30,825 nucleotides of DNA from Micrococcaceae bacterium UBA6021 (GCA_002427975.1 DIZT01000009.1:16268-47092), one strand, 5' to 3'; shown: positions 7,283-15,696, counted from the first letter of the stretch. Program-made: numbers and translations. The notes: generated by a model not told the origin, from the letters alone.

Positions 7283-7624
7283 TTGATTACTCTTCAGCGC
7301 CGTCAACTTGTTGGCCACGACATCCTCCTGGCCCGCCACGGCAACCACATCTGCTCCATGCGTTTGGACCGCGGCAACGGCCGCGTCATTGCCCTGCTGG
7401 ATGACGGGTCCGTGGACAGCGCACCCAACCTCATCGCGCCGGGCCTGCGCCTGCCGGAGACCTTGGCCAGCGTCCTGCGTGGCGACCGGAAATTCTTCGC
7501 GGCCCTCTTAGGCGTTGCCGTAATCCTCGGCGGCCTGGTGTTCGCAACATCCGCTGCCGTGACCGGCGCCATGGGCGGGAATCCCGAGATGGTGCAGATG
7601 CTGACGGCTTACTCCGCCTACTGA
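7283..7624 (+). CDS. Small single-pass membrane protein, unknown function
   Basis: A 113-residue protein I do not recognise. The proposed start is TTG, supported by AAAGGGG (about 7271-7277) at proper spacing and by a candidate -10 box TAAAAT (7221-7226). The first 75 residues are soluble and look like a compact beta-rich segment (GHDILLARHGNHICSMRL, ALLDDGSVDSAPNL). One clear membrane helix follows (FFAALLGVAVILGGLVFATS), then a short outside tail ending in MLTAYSAY. There is no signal peptide, so the larger part is probably cytoplasmic. The next gene converges on it with a gap of 9 bp. Confidence that it is translated is moderate. Confidence 0.6.
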   Translation: MITLQRRQLVGHDILLARHGNHICSMRLDRGNGRVIALLDDGSVDSAPNLIAPGLRLPETLASVLRGDRKFFAALLGVAVILGGLVFATSAAVTGAMGGNPEMVQMLTAYSAY

Positions 7625-7633
7625 CCCGTACGC

Positions 7634-8248
7634 TTACTGCTGGATCAGCCAGACTCGCAGGAGCCACCAGAGTCCCGCCATCACCAGCCCGCCGAACACC
7701 GAACCGGCCACCACCTGCGCCAGGGTGTGGGCGCGGAGCACCACCCGCGACCAGCCGACGGCGGGAATCAGCAGCACCAGCGGCAGCCACGCCGGCCCCA
7801 GCATCAGGACAGAAATAACTGCCGCCGACGACACAGCAGCCGCGTGGCCGCTCATCTTCCAGAAAGGGCTCACGGCAGCCAGCACAATGATGCCGCCGAT
7901 GATGGCCAGCACCATCACGGTCACGCTCTGCGGCGCACCGGCGGCTTTGAGCACCACCAGGCCGGCGCCGACAGATCCCAGCGCCATGAGCAGCACAGGC
8001 GCACGCTGCTGGCGGTTGCTGACGTGGTGGTCCGTGACCTTGCCCAACCTCACGAGCCCCAGGAGCACGAACAGCGGCAGCACGCACACAAACAGCGCAG
8101 CCAGGGCCCCATACCCGATGGTGCCAGGGAAGCCAGGCTCAATGACAGGGCTGATGAGCAGCTGCAGCGTCACCACCACCGGGGGCTGGAACACCTCGGT
8201 CAGCCACTTGGCTGCCCGGTTCCTGACCACGACGGCGGTGTTGTTCAC
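7634..8248 (-). CDS. PAP2-superfamily membrane phosphatase-like protein
   Basis: A 204-residue membrane protein with about five or six helices. The three phosphatase motifs of the PAP2 superfamily can be traced but are degenerate. KVTDHHVSNRQQRAP replaces K-x6-RP, MSGH (residues 132-135) replaces PSGH, and SRVVLRAHTLAQ (167-178) matches SR-x5-H-x3-D except that the last Asp is Gln. The key histidines and arginine are retained, so activity on a lipid or isoprenoid phosphate is possible but uncertain. The start is GTG. It lies 42 bp after the E2 gene on the same strand and may be read through from the bkd operon, without obvious functional link. Confidence 0.75.
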   Translation of the reverse strand: MNNTAVVVRNRAAKWLTEVFQPPVVVTLQLLISPVIEPGFPGTIGYGALAALFVCVLPLFVLLGLVRLGKVTDHHVSNRQQRAPVLLMALGSVGAGLVVLKAAGAPQSVTVMVLAIIGGIIVLAAVSPFWKMSGHAAAVSSAAVISVLMLGPAWLPLVLLIPAVGWSRVVLRAHTLAQVVAGSVFGGLVMAGLWWLLRVWLIQQ

Positions 8249-8290
8249 AGTTCGGATGTCCTGGTCCCGGCGTCCCTGGTACCAACGCCC

Positions 8291-9757
8291 CTAATCCAGG
8301 AGGAGCGCCGGCTCCTCCAGGATCGCGGCGACGTCGGCCATAAAGCGGGCAGACAGGTCCCCGTCAACCACCCGGTGGTCAAACGAGCCACCGAGGGTGG
8401 TGATCCAGCGCGGAATGACTTCGCCGTCCAGGACCCAGGGCTTCTGCTTGATGGTTCCGAAAGCCACAATTGCCACTTCGCCCGGGTTGATGATCGGCGT
8501 TCCGGTGTCGATCCCCAGGGCGCCGATGTTCGTGATGGTGAGCGTTCCGCCCTGCATTTCGGCGGGCTGTGTCTTCCCCGCCCGGGCTGTGGTGGCCAGG
8601 TTGTTCAGGGCCAGCGCCAATTCCTTGAGTGACAGGTCCTGCGCGTCCTTGATGTTGGGAACCATCAGCCCGCGCGGGGTGGCCGCAGCGATGCCCAGGT
8701 TCAAGTAGTGCTTGACGTGGATCTCGGCGGCGTCGGTCCCGTCCACGTTGTCCACCCAGGTGGCGTTGACGCTGGGGTTCCGGGCGGCAGCCCAGATGAC
8801 GGCCTTGGCCAGGATCAGCAGCGGGGAAACCTTGATTCCCTCAAAGTCGCGCGACGCCTTCAGCCGCTTGACGAACTCCATGGTGCGGCTGGCATCAACA
8901 TCAACAAAGATGCTCACGTGCGGTGCCGCGAACGCTGATTCCACCATGGCCTTGGCCGTCGCCTTGCGGACACCCTTGACCGGAATTCGTTCAATCCGCT
9001 GGTCCTGCGGCTTGCCTGCCTTGCCCCAGAACCCTTCGGCCTGATCCAGCTCTGCATCGCGCTGGGCCTGGTAGCTGACCAGGTCCTCGCGCGTGACTTC
9101 GCCGCGGGACCCGGTGGCCACCACGTCCGCGAGGTCGATCCCCAGGTCCCGCGCGATCTTGCGCACGGGAGGCTTGGCCAGGACGCGGTTCACAAGGCCT
9201 GTGAGGGTTCCGCCCAGGGTGGGCCTGTTATCGAGGGCTCCGGTGGTTGGGCCTGGGCCCACGACCGCCGGGTTCCCTGGCCGAGCTTGCGGGGTTAGGG
9301 AGCGGTTGGGGAGCGGAACCTCCGGAACGCCGGCGGCAGGTGCCGTCTTCCGGGGACGGCGCTTGACGGCGTCTGCCTTAGGACCCGATCCCACCAGCGG
9401 ACCGCCGGTCAGGGCACTCTCCGAGGTGCCGGCGTCGTCCGCGGGAAGCTTGCCGTACAACGGCTGGACCGGAGTTGCCGGTGCCGGGACATCGGCGGGC
9501 GTCGGGTCACCGGTGACTGCGTCAGAGACGCTGATGATGGCGGTGCCGACGTCGATGGTCACGCCTACCGGGACCAGCAGCTCGGTGACGGTCCCGGCGA
9601 AGGGGGACGGCAGCTCAACGAGCGATTTGGCCGTCTCAATCTCGCACAGGACGTCGTTGACGGCAACGGTGTCCCCCGGCTTGACCTTCCAGGAGACGAT
9701 TTCCGCCTCGGTGAGGCCTTCGCCCACGTCGGGCAGGTTGAACTTGTTCAGAGTCAT
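8291..9757 (-). CDS. bkdC: Dihydrolipoamide acyltransferase (E2) of a branched-chain 2-oxoacid dehydrogenase complex
   Basis: The E2 core enzyme, 488 residues. It carries the acyl group from E1 on a swinging lipoyl arm and transfers it to CoA. A lipoyl domain spans residues 1-80 with the modified lysine in [10 protein letters not shown] (K44). A long linker spans about 81-190. The peripheral subunit-binding domain is at about 196-230 ([19 protein letters not shown]). The catalytic acyltransferase domain is at about 255-488 with [10 protein letters not shown] (H461, D465). One lipoyl domain and adjacent E1-alpha/E1-beta genes favour a BkdABC system over pyruvate dehydrogenase. No E3 gene is nearby, so it is presumably shared. 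The linker segment of about 146-171 is encoded by a dispersed 76-bp repeat. Confidence 0.92.
   Translation of the reverse strand: MTLNKFNLPDVGEGLTEAEIVSWKVKPGDTVAVNDVLCEIETAKSLVELPSPFAGTVTELLVPVGVTIDVGTAIISVSDAVTGDPTPADVPAPATPVQPLYGKLPADDAGTSESALTGGPLVGSGPKADAVKRRPRKTAPAAGVPEVPLPNRSLTPQARPGNPAVVGPGPTTGALDNRPTLGGTLTGLVNRVLAKPPVRKIARDLGIDLADVVATGSRGEVTREDLVSYQAQRDAELDQAEGFWGKAGKPQDQRIERIPVKGVRKATAKAMVESAFAAPHVSIFVDVDASRTMEFVKRLKASRDFEGIKVSPLLILAKAVIWAAARNPSVNATWVDNVDGTDAAEIHVKHYLNLGIAAATPRGLMVPNIKDAQDLSLKELALALNNLATTARAGKTQPAEMQGGTLTITNIGALGIDTGTPIINPGEVAIVAFGTIKQKPWVLDGEVIPRWITTLGGSFDHRVVDGDLSARFMADVAAILEEPALLLD
9246..9321 (+). repeat. Dispersed 76-bp repeat, copy A, inside the E2 coding sequence
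   Basis: The reverse complement of these 76 bases matches 26973-27048 at about 66 of 76 positions without gaps, counted by eye. The strongest blocks are GCAAGCTCGG, CAGGGAACCC and CGGTCGTGGGCCCA. It lies wholly in the E2 gene and is read in frame as part of the Pro/Gly-rich linker. Confidence 0.85.
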
Positions 9758-9810
9758 GGTGTCCTCTTTCGCGGCAAGCGTGAGCGGGAAGCGTGAGCGG
9801 GTGCCTGCGC

Positions 9811-10791
9811 CTAGTAGGCCAGGACCCGGTCCAGCGCCTCGAGGATGCGGTCGATGTCGGGAAGGTAGTCTTCCTCGACCTTGGCCACCGGGTACGGCAT
9901 GTGGAAGCCGCCCACACGGATCACGGGAGCTTCCAGTGAAAGGAAGGCCCGTTCGCTGATCCGGGCCGCGATCTCGCCGCCGATGCCGCCGAACGTCGGT
10001 GCCTCGTGGGCTACCACCAGCCGGCCGGTCTTCTTGGCGGACGCCGTGACAGTGTCGAAGTCGATCGGCGAAATGGAGCGCAGGTCAATGACTTCGATGC
10101 TGTGGCCGTCCTCGGCGGCGGCCTCCGCTGCGGCAAGGGCAACGGGCACGAGCGGTCCGTAGGCCACAACTGTGGCGTCCGTTCCCTCCCGGAGCACATG
10201 TGCCTTGAACGGGTCGGCGGACGCGCCCGGCGAAACGGTGTCAACCTCGCCCTTGAGCCAATAGCGGCGCTTGGGTTCGAAGACGATCACGGGGTCCTGG
10301 CACTCGACAGCCTGCTGGATCATCCAGTAGGCGTCGTGCGCATTGGACGGCGTAATGATGCGCAGGCCGGCTGTGTGCGCGAACAGCGCCTCCGGTGATT
10401 CCGAGTGGTGCTCGATCGAGCCGATGCCGCCGCCGTACGGGATGCGGACCACCACGGGAACGGTGAGGTTGCCGTTGCTGCGGGCGTGCATCTTGGCCAG
10501 CTGGGTGGTGATCTGGTTGAAGCCGGGAAAAACAAACCCGTCGAACTGGATCTCGCAGACGGGCAGGTAGCCGCGCAGCGCCAGGCCGATTGCCGTGCCG
10601 ATGATGCCGGACTCCGCGAGCGGAGTGTCCACGACACGGTCGGCGCCGAACTCCGCGAGGAGGCCGTCGGTGACACGGTAGACGCCGCCCAGGGCCCCGA
10701 TGTCTTCGCCCATAAGCAGCGTGCGGGCGTTGCTGTCCAAGGTGGCGCGCAGGCCCTCGTTAATGGCCTTGGCAATGGTCATGGTGGTCAT
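9811..10791 (-). CDS. bkdB: 2-oxoacid (branched-chain) dehydrogenase E1 component, beta subunit
   Basis: The beta half of the thiamine-diphosphate E1 heterotetramer, 326 residues, cytoplasmic. It begins [18 protein letters not shown] and carries LLMGEDIG (the glutamate that activates the ThDP ring), [30 protein letters not shown] and the C-terminal transketolase domain ([20 protein letters not shown]). Length and motifs are normal. Its ATG overlaps the alpha stop codon as TGATG, so the two subunits are translationally coupled. E2 follows after 53 bp. Substrate choice (branched-chain rather than pyruvate or acetoin) is inferred from operon form and not proven. Confidence 0.92.
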   Translation of the reverse strand: MTTMTIAKAINEGLRATLDSNARTLLMGEDIGALGGVYRVTDGLLAEFGADRVVDTPLAESGIIGTAIGLALRGYLPVCEIQFDGFVFPGFNQITTQLAKMHARSNGNLTVPVVVRIPYGGGIGSIEHHSESPEALFAHTAGLRIITPSNAHDAYWMIQQAVECQDPVIVFEPKRRYWLKGEVDTVSPGASADPFKAHVLREGTDATVVAYGPLVPVALAAAEAAAEDGHSIEVIDLRSISPIDFDTVTASAKKTGRLVVAHEAPTFGGIGGEIAARISERAFLSLEAPVIRVGGFHMPYPVAKVEEDYLPDIDRILEALDRVLAY

Positions 10792-12068
10792 CAGCGGGCC
10801 AGTCCTGTCGCTGCTTCATCGGGTTCCGCGCCAGCTGGTTGCGTGCTGCCCGGTTCCGCGTCGTTGGCGAACCCTGAGCTGTACTCTTCGAACCAGGCGA
10901 GTTCCTCGGCAACCAGCGGGTGGGCCTCCACATACGTGTTGGCGAAGGCGGTTCGGATGTCCGGGGTCTCCAGGTCGTGGGTGGTCTTGCGGACGTAAGC
11001 GGCGAGGTCGTCGCCGTCGGCCTTGACCTTTTCGAAGAAGGCATCATCCGCAAGCCCTTGGGCGCGGAGGTACTTTTCGAGGCGGTCCAGCGGATCCTTG
11101 GCCCGCCACAGGGCTTCCTCGGCGGATTCCCGATACTTGGTGGGGTCGTCCGCCGTGGTGTGCGCACCGACGCGGTAAGTGAACGCCTCGATCAGCACCG
11201 GTCCCTTGCCCTCGCGGGCGTGTTCGAGCGCCCACTCGGTCACGGCATGAACGGCGATCACATCGTTGCCGTCCACCCGGATACCCGGGAAGCCGTACCC
11301 CTTGGCACGGTTGGACAGCGGAATGCGGGTCTGCACCGAGCTGGGAACGGAGATGGCCCAGTGGTTGTTCTGGCAGAAGAACACCACCGGCGCATTGTAA
11401 GAGGAAGCGAAAACCATGGATTCGTGGACGTCGCCCTCGGAACTGGCACCGTCACCGAAGTAGACCACCACAGCGGCGTTCGGTTCGGCGGGCCGGTCCG
11501 TGGCTCCGTCCGCGGCGGCGGCAGCAAGCTTCTGGTCCCGCTGGATTCCCATCGCGTAGCCGACGGCGTGCGGCGTCTGGGCAGCGAGGACCAGTGTGTA
11601 GAGGTGGAAATTGGTGTCCTTCGGGTTCCAGCCGCCGTTCGAGACGCCGCGGAACTGGCGCAGGAGCTCCGAGAGGTCCACATTGCGGGTCAGCGCCACG
11701 CCATGCTCGCGGTAGGTGGGGAAAATGTAGTCCTGCGGCTGGCTGGCCCGCCCGGATCCGATCTGCGCGGCCTCCTGGCCGGTCAGCGGGACCCACAGCG
11801 CAAGCTGGCCTTGGCGCTGGAGTGCCGTTGCTTCGACATCAAAACGGCGGATCTTGGCCATGTCAGCGTAGAAGCCGCGCAGCTTCGCCGGGTCCAGCCG
11901 ATCCGCGTATGCCGAAAAGACCGGGTCCGTGCCCAGGGTCCCGTCGGGCGTCAGCAACTGCACCATAGGCTCGGCAGGGCCGCCCACTTGGGCCTCTGCC
12001 TCAGCTTCGAGCTGGTCGTCTGCCGCTGTTTCGTCGAACTCGGTGGAGGGCAGATGTGTGGCGCCCAT
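10791..12068 (-). CDS. bkdA: 2-oxoacid (branched-chain) dehydrogenase E1 component, alpha subunit
   Basis: The alpha subunit, 425 residues, binds ThDP-Mg and decarboxylates the 2-oxo acid. The ThDP fold is visible as FGDGASSEGDVHESMVFASS (GDG at 205-207) ending with CQNNHWAIS (N234/N235). YIFPTYREHG and YRVGAHTTADDPTKYR are family features; the latter is in the phosphorylation-loop region of branched-chain enzymes. The first 45 residues are an acidic, Ala-rich extension. An AAGGAG Shine-Dalgarno sequence (12074-12079) lies 5 nt before the ATG. It is the first gene of the bkd operon, and a nested palindrome lies directly upstream. Confidence 0.93.
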   Translation of the reverse strand: MGATHLPSTEFDETAADDQLEAEAEAQVGGPAEPMVQLLTPDGTLGTDPVFSAYADRLDPAKLRGFYADMAKIRRFDVEATALQRQGQLALWVPLTGQEAAQIGSGRASQPQDYIFPTYREHGVALTRNVDLSELLRQFRGVSNGGWNPKDTNFHLYTLVLAAQTPHAVGYAMGIQRDQKLAAAAADGATDRPAEPNAAVVVYFGDGASSEGDVHESMVFASSYNAPVVFFCQNNHWAISVPSSVQTRIPLSNRAKGYGFPGIRVDGNDVIAVHAVTEWALEHAREGKGPVLIEAFTYRVGAHTTADDPTKYRESAEEALWRAKDPLDRLEKYLRAQGLADDAFFEKVKADGDDLAAYVRKTTHDLETPDIRTAFANTYVEAHPLVAEELAWFEEYSSGFANDAEPGSTQPAGAEPDEAATGLAR

Positions 12069-12084
12069 ACCGTCTCCTTGCTTG

Positions 12085-12157
12085 CCGCATGCGGATGCAT
12101 TGCAATGTCGCTGGGATATATGCCGCCGAAGGAATGCATTCCCTTATTGGCATATAT
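12085..12157. promoter_or_regulatory. Nested palindromic operator region upstream of bkdA
   Basis: In the 149-bp gap between hisC and bkdA, ATATATGCC (12116-12124) and GGCATATAT (12149-12157) form a perfect inverted repeat. Its centre, 12136.5, coincides with that of the perfect 12-bp palindrome GGAATGCATTCC (12131-12142). Nearer to bkdA lie two further perfect palindromes: CATTGCAATG (12098-12107) and CCGCATGCGG (12085-12094). The area is much more AT-rich than its surroundings. Concentric and serial half-sites suit an Lrp/AsnC-type or other multimeric regulator; Lrp-type BkdR controls bkd in Pseudomonas. No regulator gene is adjacent, so the binder is unknown. Confidence 0.65.
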
Positions 12158-12217
12158 ATTGGCTTACTGATCCTTACTTTATCTTCAGTAGGTGCCGCTC
12201 CTGGTGCATGTTAAGCA

Positions 12218-13336
12218 CTAGGAACGCCGTGGCGGCTTTGTATAGTTCGCACAGAGCTTGAGGAACCGGCTGTTGGCCTCCGGCTCCCCGATGCTGACCC
12301 GCACTCCTTCACCGCTGAATGCGCGCACCGACAGCGCCTGCGTGCCCGCCAGCTCGGCAAATTCCGTGCTGTTTTCGCCCAGGTCCAGCCAAACGAAATT
12401 GCCCTGCGCCTCGGGCACAAACCAGCCAAGTTCACGCAGCCCGGAGGTTACACGGGCACGCTCGTCCACGATACTTTGTACCCTTTCTACAACCAGAGGG
12501 TAATTCTGCAGCGAGACAACGGCGGCCTGTTCAGCGATCTGTGACACGGCGAAAGGTGTGGCCGCCACACGCAGGTGCTGGGTCAGGTCGGGATTCGAAA
12601 CGCTGTACCCCACCCGGAGGCCGGCCAGGCCGTGCGCTTTGGAGAACGTCCGGAGCGCCACGACATTCGGGTACTTGCGGTACATCGCGATGCCGTCCAC
12701 GGCGTTTTCGGCCCTGACGAACTCCTGGTACGCCTCATCAATGACCACCACCACGTCGGGCGGGACCGCTTGGATGAACCGCTCCGTCTCGGCCGTGGTT
12801 AGGATCGGGCCAGTGGGGTTGTTCGGGGTGCAGAGCAGGATGACCCTGGTGCGGACGGTGACGGCTGCAGCCATGGCATCCAGGTCATGGCGTCCGTCTG
12901 GAGTCACCGGGATGCGGACGCCTTCCGCCCCCACCAGGCCCACGCTGATGGGGTAGGCCTCGAAGGAACGCCACGCATAGATCACTTCGTCCGGCTTGCC
13001 GTCGTCGTTCTGCCCGGCGAACGTGGACAGCACCTGGTTAAGGGCGCCGAGGCTTCCTGCGCCGGTGACGATGTCTTCTGCCGGGACTGCCAGGAATTCG
13101 GCCAGCGCGGCACGGAGCTTGCTGCTGAGCGGGTCAGGGTAGCGGTTGAAGTCTGTCTGGCTGGCAATGGCCTCGAGCACTGCCGGGATGGGCGGCAGTG
13201 GGTTCTCGTTGGAGGAAAGTTTGTAGCTGGCCAACCCATCCACAGCGACGGGAGGCTTGCCTGCGGCGTAGCGCGGAAGCCGGCCCACCACGGGGCGCGG
13301 CCGCATTTGGCCAGGCAGGATCTCTGATGAAGTCAT
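12218..13336 (-). CDS. hisC: Histidinol-phosphate / aromatic amino acid aminotransferase
   Basis: A class-II PLP aminotransferase of 372 residues. Visible landmarks are KLSSNENPLPP (substrate-side strand), TGAGSLGAL (phosphate binding), PNNPTGP, VVVIDEAYQEF (cofactor aspartate about 200), LRTFSKAHGLAGLRVGY (lysine about 233) and a C-terminal EGVRVSIG. These fit HisC and the closely related Pat enzyme, which makes phenylalanine and tyrosine. It stands apart from any his gene and beside bkd, so a Pat or HisC2 role is quite possible and the symbol is provisional. On its own strand TAGGCT lies 7 nt before the ATG with no Shine-Dalgarno sequence, so it may be leaderless. Confidence 0.85.
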   Translation of the reverse strand: MTSSEILPGQMRPRPVVGRLPRYAAGKPPVAVDGLASYKLSSNENPLPPIPAVLEAIASQTDFNRYPDPLSSKLRAALAEFLAVPAEDIVTGAGSLGALNQVLSTFAGQNDDGKPDEVIYAWRSFEAYPISVGLVGAEGVRIPVTPDGRHDLDAMAAAVTVRTRVILLCTPNNPTGPILTTAETERFIQAVPPDVVVVIDEAYQEFVRAENAVDGIAMYRKYPNVVALRTFSKAHGLAGLRVGYSVSNPDLTQHLRVAATPFAVSQIAEQAAVVSLQNYPLVVERVQSIVDERARVTSGLRELGWFVPEAQGNFVWLDLGENSTEFAELAGTQALSVRAFSGEGVRVSIGEPEANSRFLKLCANYTKPPRRS

Positions 13337-13419
13337 GCGAACTAGCCTACTTCGCCTGAACGGCGCGGGGCGGGTGGGCGCCCAAGCGGGGCTCAGGGGC
13401 AGTGTGACAGCATGGGCGT

Positions 13420-13848
13420 ATGCGCTCTTTTATTGTTCGGGTCCTCATCAACGGGCTGGCCCTCTGGATTGCCAGCTGGATATTGCCGGGTCTTGATATC
13501 ACTACTTCCGCCACTACCGAGGCCGTGGCCAAAACCGGTGTAACCCAGGGCACGGATACCATCGGCATCATCCTCGCCTATCTGTTTATCGGCGTGATCT
13601 TCGGCGTGGTGAACGCCTTCGTCCGCCCCCTGGTCAGCTTCCTCTCCTTGCCCATCACCATCCTCACGCTGGGCCTCTTCACCATCGTCATCAACGCCGC
13701 CATGCTGTACCTGACGTCGTGGATCAGCAATTACACGCCGGTGCATTTCACCATCGACTCGTTCTTCTGGACAGCGGTTCTCGCGGCGATCATCATCACG
13801 CTCATTTCGCTGGTTGCAGGCCGGATTCCAGGCGGACGCCGGCGCTAA
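13420..13848 (+). CDS. Phage-holin-4-2 family (YvlD-type) membrane protein
   Basis: A 142-residue integral membrane protein with four helices, roughly residues 5-25, 47-67, 73-100 and 112-135. The core VRPLVSFLSLPITILTLGLF is the hallmark of PF04020, present in Bacillus YvlD and widespread in actinobacteria. Despite the name there is no phage context; YvlD-like proteins are linked to envelope stress but the function is not established. The loop between helices 1 and 2 (ITTSATTEAVAKTGVTQGTD) is longer than usual. The ATG is preceded by no Shine-Dalgarno sequence. The gene is divergent from hisC and converges with the hydrolase gene 8 bp away. Confidence 0.88.
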   Translation: MRSFIVRVLINGLALWIASWILPGLDITTSATTEAVAKTGVTQGTDTIGIILAYLFIGVIFGVVNAFVRPLVSFLSLPITILTLGLFTIVINAAMLYLTSWISNYTPVHFTIDSFFWTAVLAAIIITLISLVAGRIPGGRRR

Positions 13849-13856
13849 CCGGCGGA

Positions 13857-15308
13857 TCACCGCGCCCGGTCAATCTCAGACGGCCGTGGAGGCGGCTGTG
13901 GTATGGGCCTCGGTACCGGCCCGGGCTGCGGCCCGGGAGCCTTCGGACGGGACAGCGCGAAACGGGTGGCCGTCGCTGTCCCGCCAGTTCCCAGCACGCC
14001 GGCAAGAACCGCGGTTGAAGCCATGAGGGAGGGATCGTCGCTTGCAGCGACGAGCCGCGCGCCTTCCGTGTAGTTGCTGAGCCGATGACCGGGGCCAATA
14101 CCGAATTCCTCGCCTGCCGGAGTGGTCACTGGATTTTTGAGGGTCACAGTAACCCGGTTTCTGGCGTCTGGGTTCGGTGTGCCGTCAGTTCCGGGCACCC
14201 AATCCTGTCGGTGCTCCAGATGGAGGGCGGTGACATCGGCATCCGGAACAATGCCACCTACGGGGGACCCTGCAGTGAGCACATATTTCATGTCGTACTC
14301 CTTGAGGAACAGTTCGTCGGCGGCGAGGTTCATGGCGTGGATTCCACCTTGGCTGTAACCCACAGCCACTACGGGCGCACCCCTTTCAGCGCCAGCATCC
14401 TGCAGGGCCCGCAGCACCCCCGCGTTGATTTCTGCCGAGTTGTGGCCCAGCCCTTCTACGATGCCGGCTTCATCGAAGGGATTCACTCCGCCAATTTCGC
14501 CTCCCGTCTGCGTTCCGGGAATTACCACTACGTAAGCCTTCTGTCCCCCGTTGTCCACCTCGATGACTTCCACATAGCCCTCACCCCGCTCACCGATGAT
14601 CCGCGCCCGCTCAAGGAGCGCGGCCAGAGAACCATCAAATTCAATGGGCATGGTCTCCTTCCTGTCCACCGTGACCGGACGTGGCTGCAGGATACGGGCG
14701 GAACGCCCCGCCGCGCCATTGAGCAAAGAAACGGCCGAGACGACGTGCCTGCCCGCCGCCAAGTCTGCCCCGAGCGCCACGACAAAGCGCTCCGGCGAGA
14801 CCGCCAGCAACGCAAGCGTGGCCAAGGGACCGGTGACGAGTTCCGCGACTTCCCTGTTGGGAACAAAGCCCAACCCCAGATCTCCCGCCTGCCGGCGAAG
14901 AGTTTCGGAGCTGGTCAGGCCACCGCCTATTCCGCGCGAGAAACTCGCCCATGCCTCCGCCGCCTCGTAGTCCCGTTTGCTGGCCCTGACCTGGCTGCTG
15001 ATTCCCTGCAGCTCCGCGCGGACAGCCTGGACACTCCATTGGGCCTCGCCGACGGACTGCAGTGCGCCTGTCCCCGAGGGTCGCGAATCGTTCTGGTATG
15101 GACCCAGGTCTTTCCAGATTTGGTGCACTTCGACTTCCACCGAAGTCAGCTCGTCCGCAAGGTCGTCGAGCTTCTCGGCGCCGCCCATGAGTTCCTCAAG
15201 CTGGAAAGTGATACCCCCAATACCGCCCCTGATCTCCAGGCCCCCGTCCACGGCAGGCCCCGTCAGCTGGATGGGTCCGCCGCTGCCCGACGGCGTTACC
15301 TCGGCCAT
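13857..15308 (-). CDS. Alpha/beta hydrolase with N-terminal WXG100-like helical region
   Basis: A 483-residue protein in two parts. Residues of about 30-125 are helical and heptad-rich (GGAEKLDDLADELTSVEVEV, then IWKDLGPYQ), like substrates of type VII secretion. A hydrophobic segment lies at about 157-185. From about 245 an alpha/beta hydrolase core is visible: AYVVVIPGTQTGG, nucleophile elbow VAVGYSQGG (S319), an acid candidate in LEHRQDW (D369) and a histidine in GIGPGHRLSNY (H408). A Pro-rich tail closes it. The ATG at 15308 overlaps the stop of the WXG-like gene as TGATG. The reading frame is open up to 15524, but the extra codons are the other gene read out of frame. Lipase or esterase activity is inferred; the substrate is unknown. 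Confidence 0.78.
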   Translation of the reverse strand: MAEVTPSGSGGPIQLTGPAVDGGLEIRGGIGGITFQLEELMGGAEKLDDLADELTSVEVEVHQIWKDLGPYQNDSRPSGTGALQSVGEAQWSVQAVRAELQGISSQVRASKRDYEAAEAWASFSRGIGGGLTSSETLRRQAGDLGLGFVPNREVAELVTGPLATLALLAVSPERFVVALGADLAAGRHVVSAVSLLNGAAGRSARILQPRPVTVDRKETMPIEFDGSLAALLERARIIGERGEGYVEVIEVDNGGQKAYVVVIPGTQTGGEIGGVNPFDEAGIVEGLGHNSAEINAGVLRALQDAGAERGAPVVAVGYSQGGIHAMNLAADELFLKEYDMKYVLTAGSPVGGIVPDADVTALHLEHRQDWVPGTDGTPNPDARNRVTVTLKNPVTTPAGEEFGIGPGHRLSNYTEGARLVAASDDPSLMASTAVLAGVLGTGGTATATRFALSRPKAPGPQPGPVPRPIPQPPPRPSEIDRAR

Positions 15309-15610
15309 CAGTACCGCCCCATCGGGTTGCCGGCCGAAGCTCCCACCGCCTGTGCGTGGCGTCTCACCGAAGCCAGTGCGTCCTCGAGCCGTACCCGCGC
15401 CCTTCCAAGCGCCACCTCCTGGAGGGCTACCGAATTCCGGTATGCCCGCCCCGCGGGTGACTGCCAGTCCAGGAGCTGGATCTCGAGAAAGGCGCCGAGG
15501 ACCTTTTCCACCCTCCCCAAGCACAGGTCAACCCGGGCCGCCAACTGCTGAACCTCATAACCGCGGGACATGCATGCGGCCATGTCGGCTGCCGTCACGT
15601 CACTGCCCAT
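15308..15610 (-). CDS. WXG100-like small helical protein
   Basis: A 100-residue protein, the classic WXG100 size. It is predicted to form a helical hairpin: VQQLAARVDLCLGRVEKVLGAF, read as helix one, then a turn LLDWQSPAGRAYR where W-x-S replaces W-x-G, then ALQEVALGRARVRLEDALAS as helix two. The start codon has a strong GGAGG upstream. The stop overlaps the start of the downstream hydrolase, so the two are made together, as for partner proteins exported by ESX/type VII systems. No EccC-like ATPase or other ESX gene lies in the window. It is divergent from purB. Assignment is by length, motif and context only. Confidence 0.68.
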   Translation of the reverse strand: MGSDVTAADMAACMSRGYEVQQLAARVDLCLGRVEKVLGAFLEIQLLDWQSPAGRAYRNSVALQEVALGRARVRLEDALASVRRHAQAVGASAGNPMGRY

Positions 15611-15696
15611 GCCGGTTCCCCCTCCGGGTGTACCTAGGAATGTCTGATCTCCGAGCCTCGACTCTCATATCCACGACGCTACGGAAAGCCGCCCAC

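Noticed and set aside
10920..12170. Plus-strand ORF of 416 codons opposite bkdA
   Set aside because: It is antisense to E1-alpha with intact ThDP motif, and it crosses the bkd regulatory region.
13420..13848. Prophage remnant suggested by the holin-family name
   Set aside because: PF04020 proteins are ordinary chromosomal membrane proteins, and no phage genes lie nearby.
15309..15524. N-terminal extension of the hydrolase ORF to 15524
   Set aside because: These codons overlap the WXG-like gene in another frame and are Gly/Arg/Pro-rich; the TGATG junction at 15308 gives a better start.
14085..15551. Plus-strand ORF of 488 codons opposite the hydrolase pair
   Set aside because: The minus-strand genes have a GYSQGG elbow, a ribosome site and a TGATG overlap; the plus frame has no recognisable domain.
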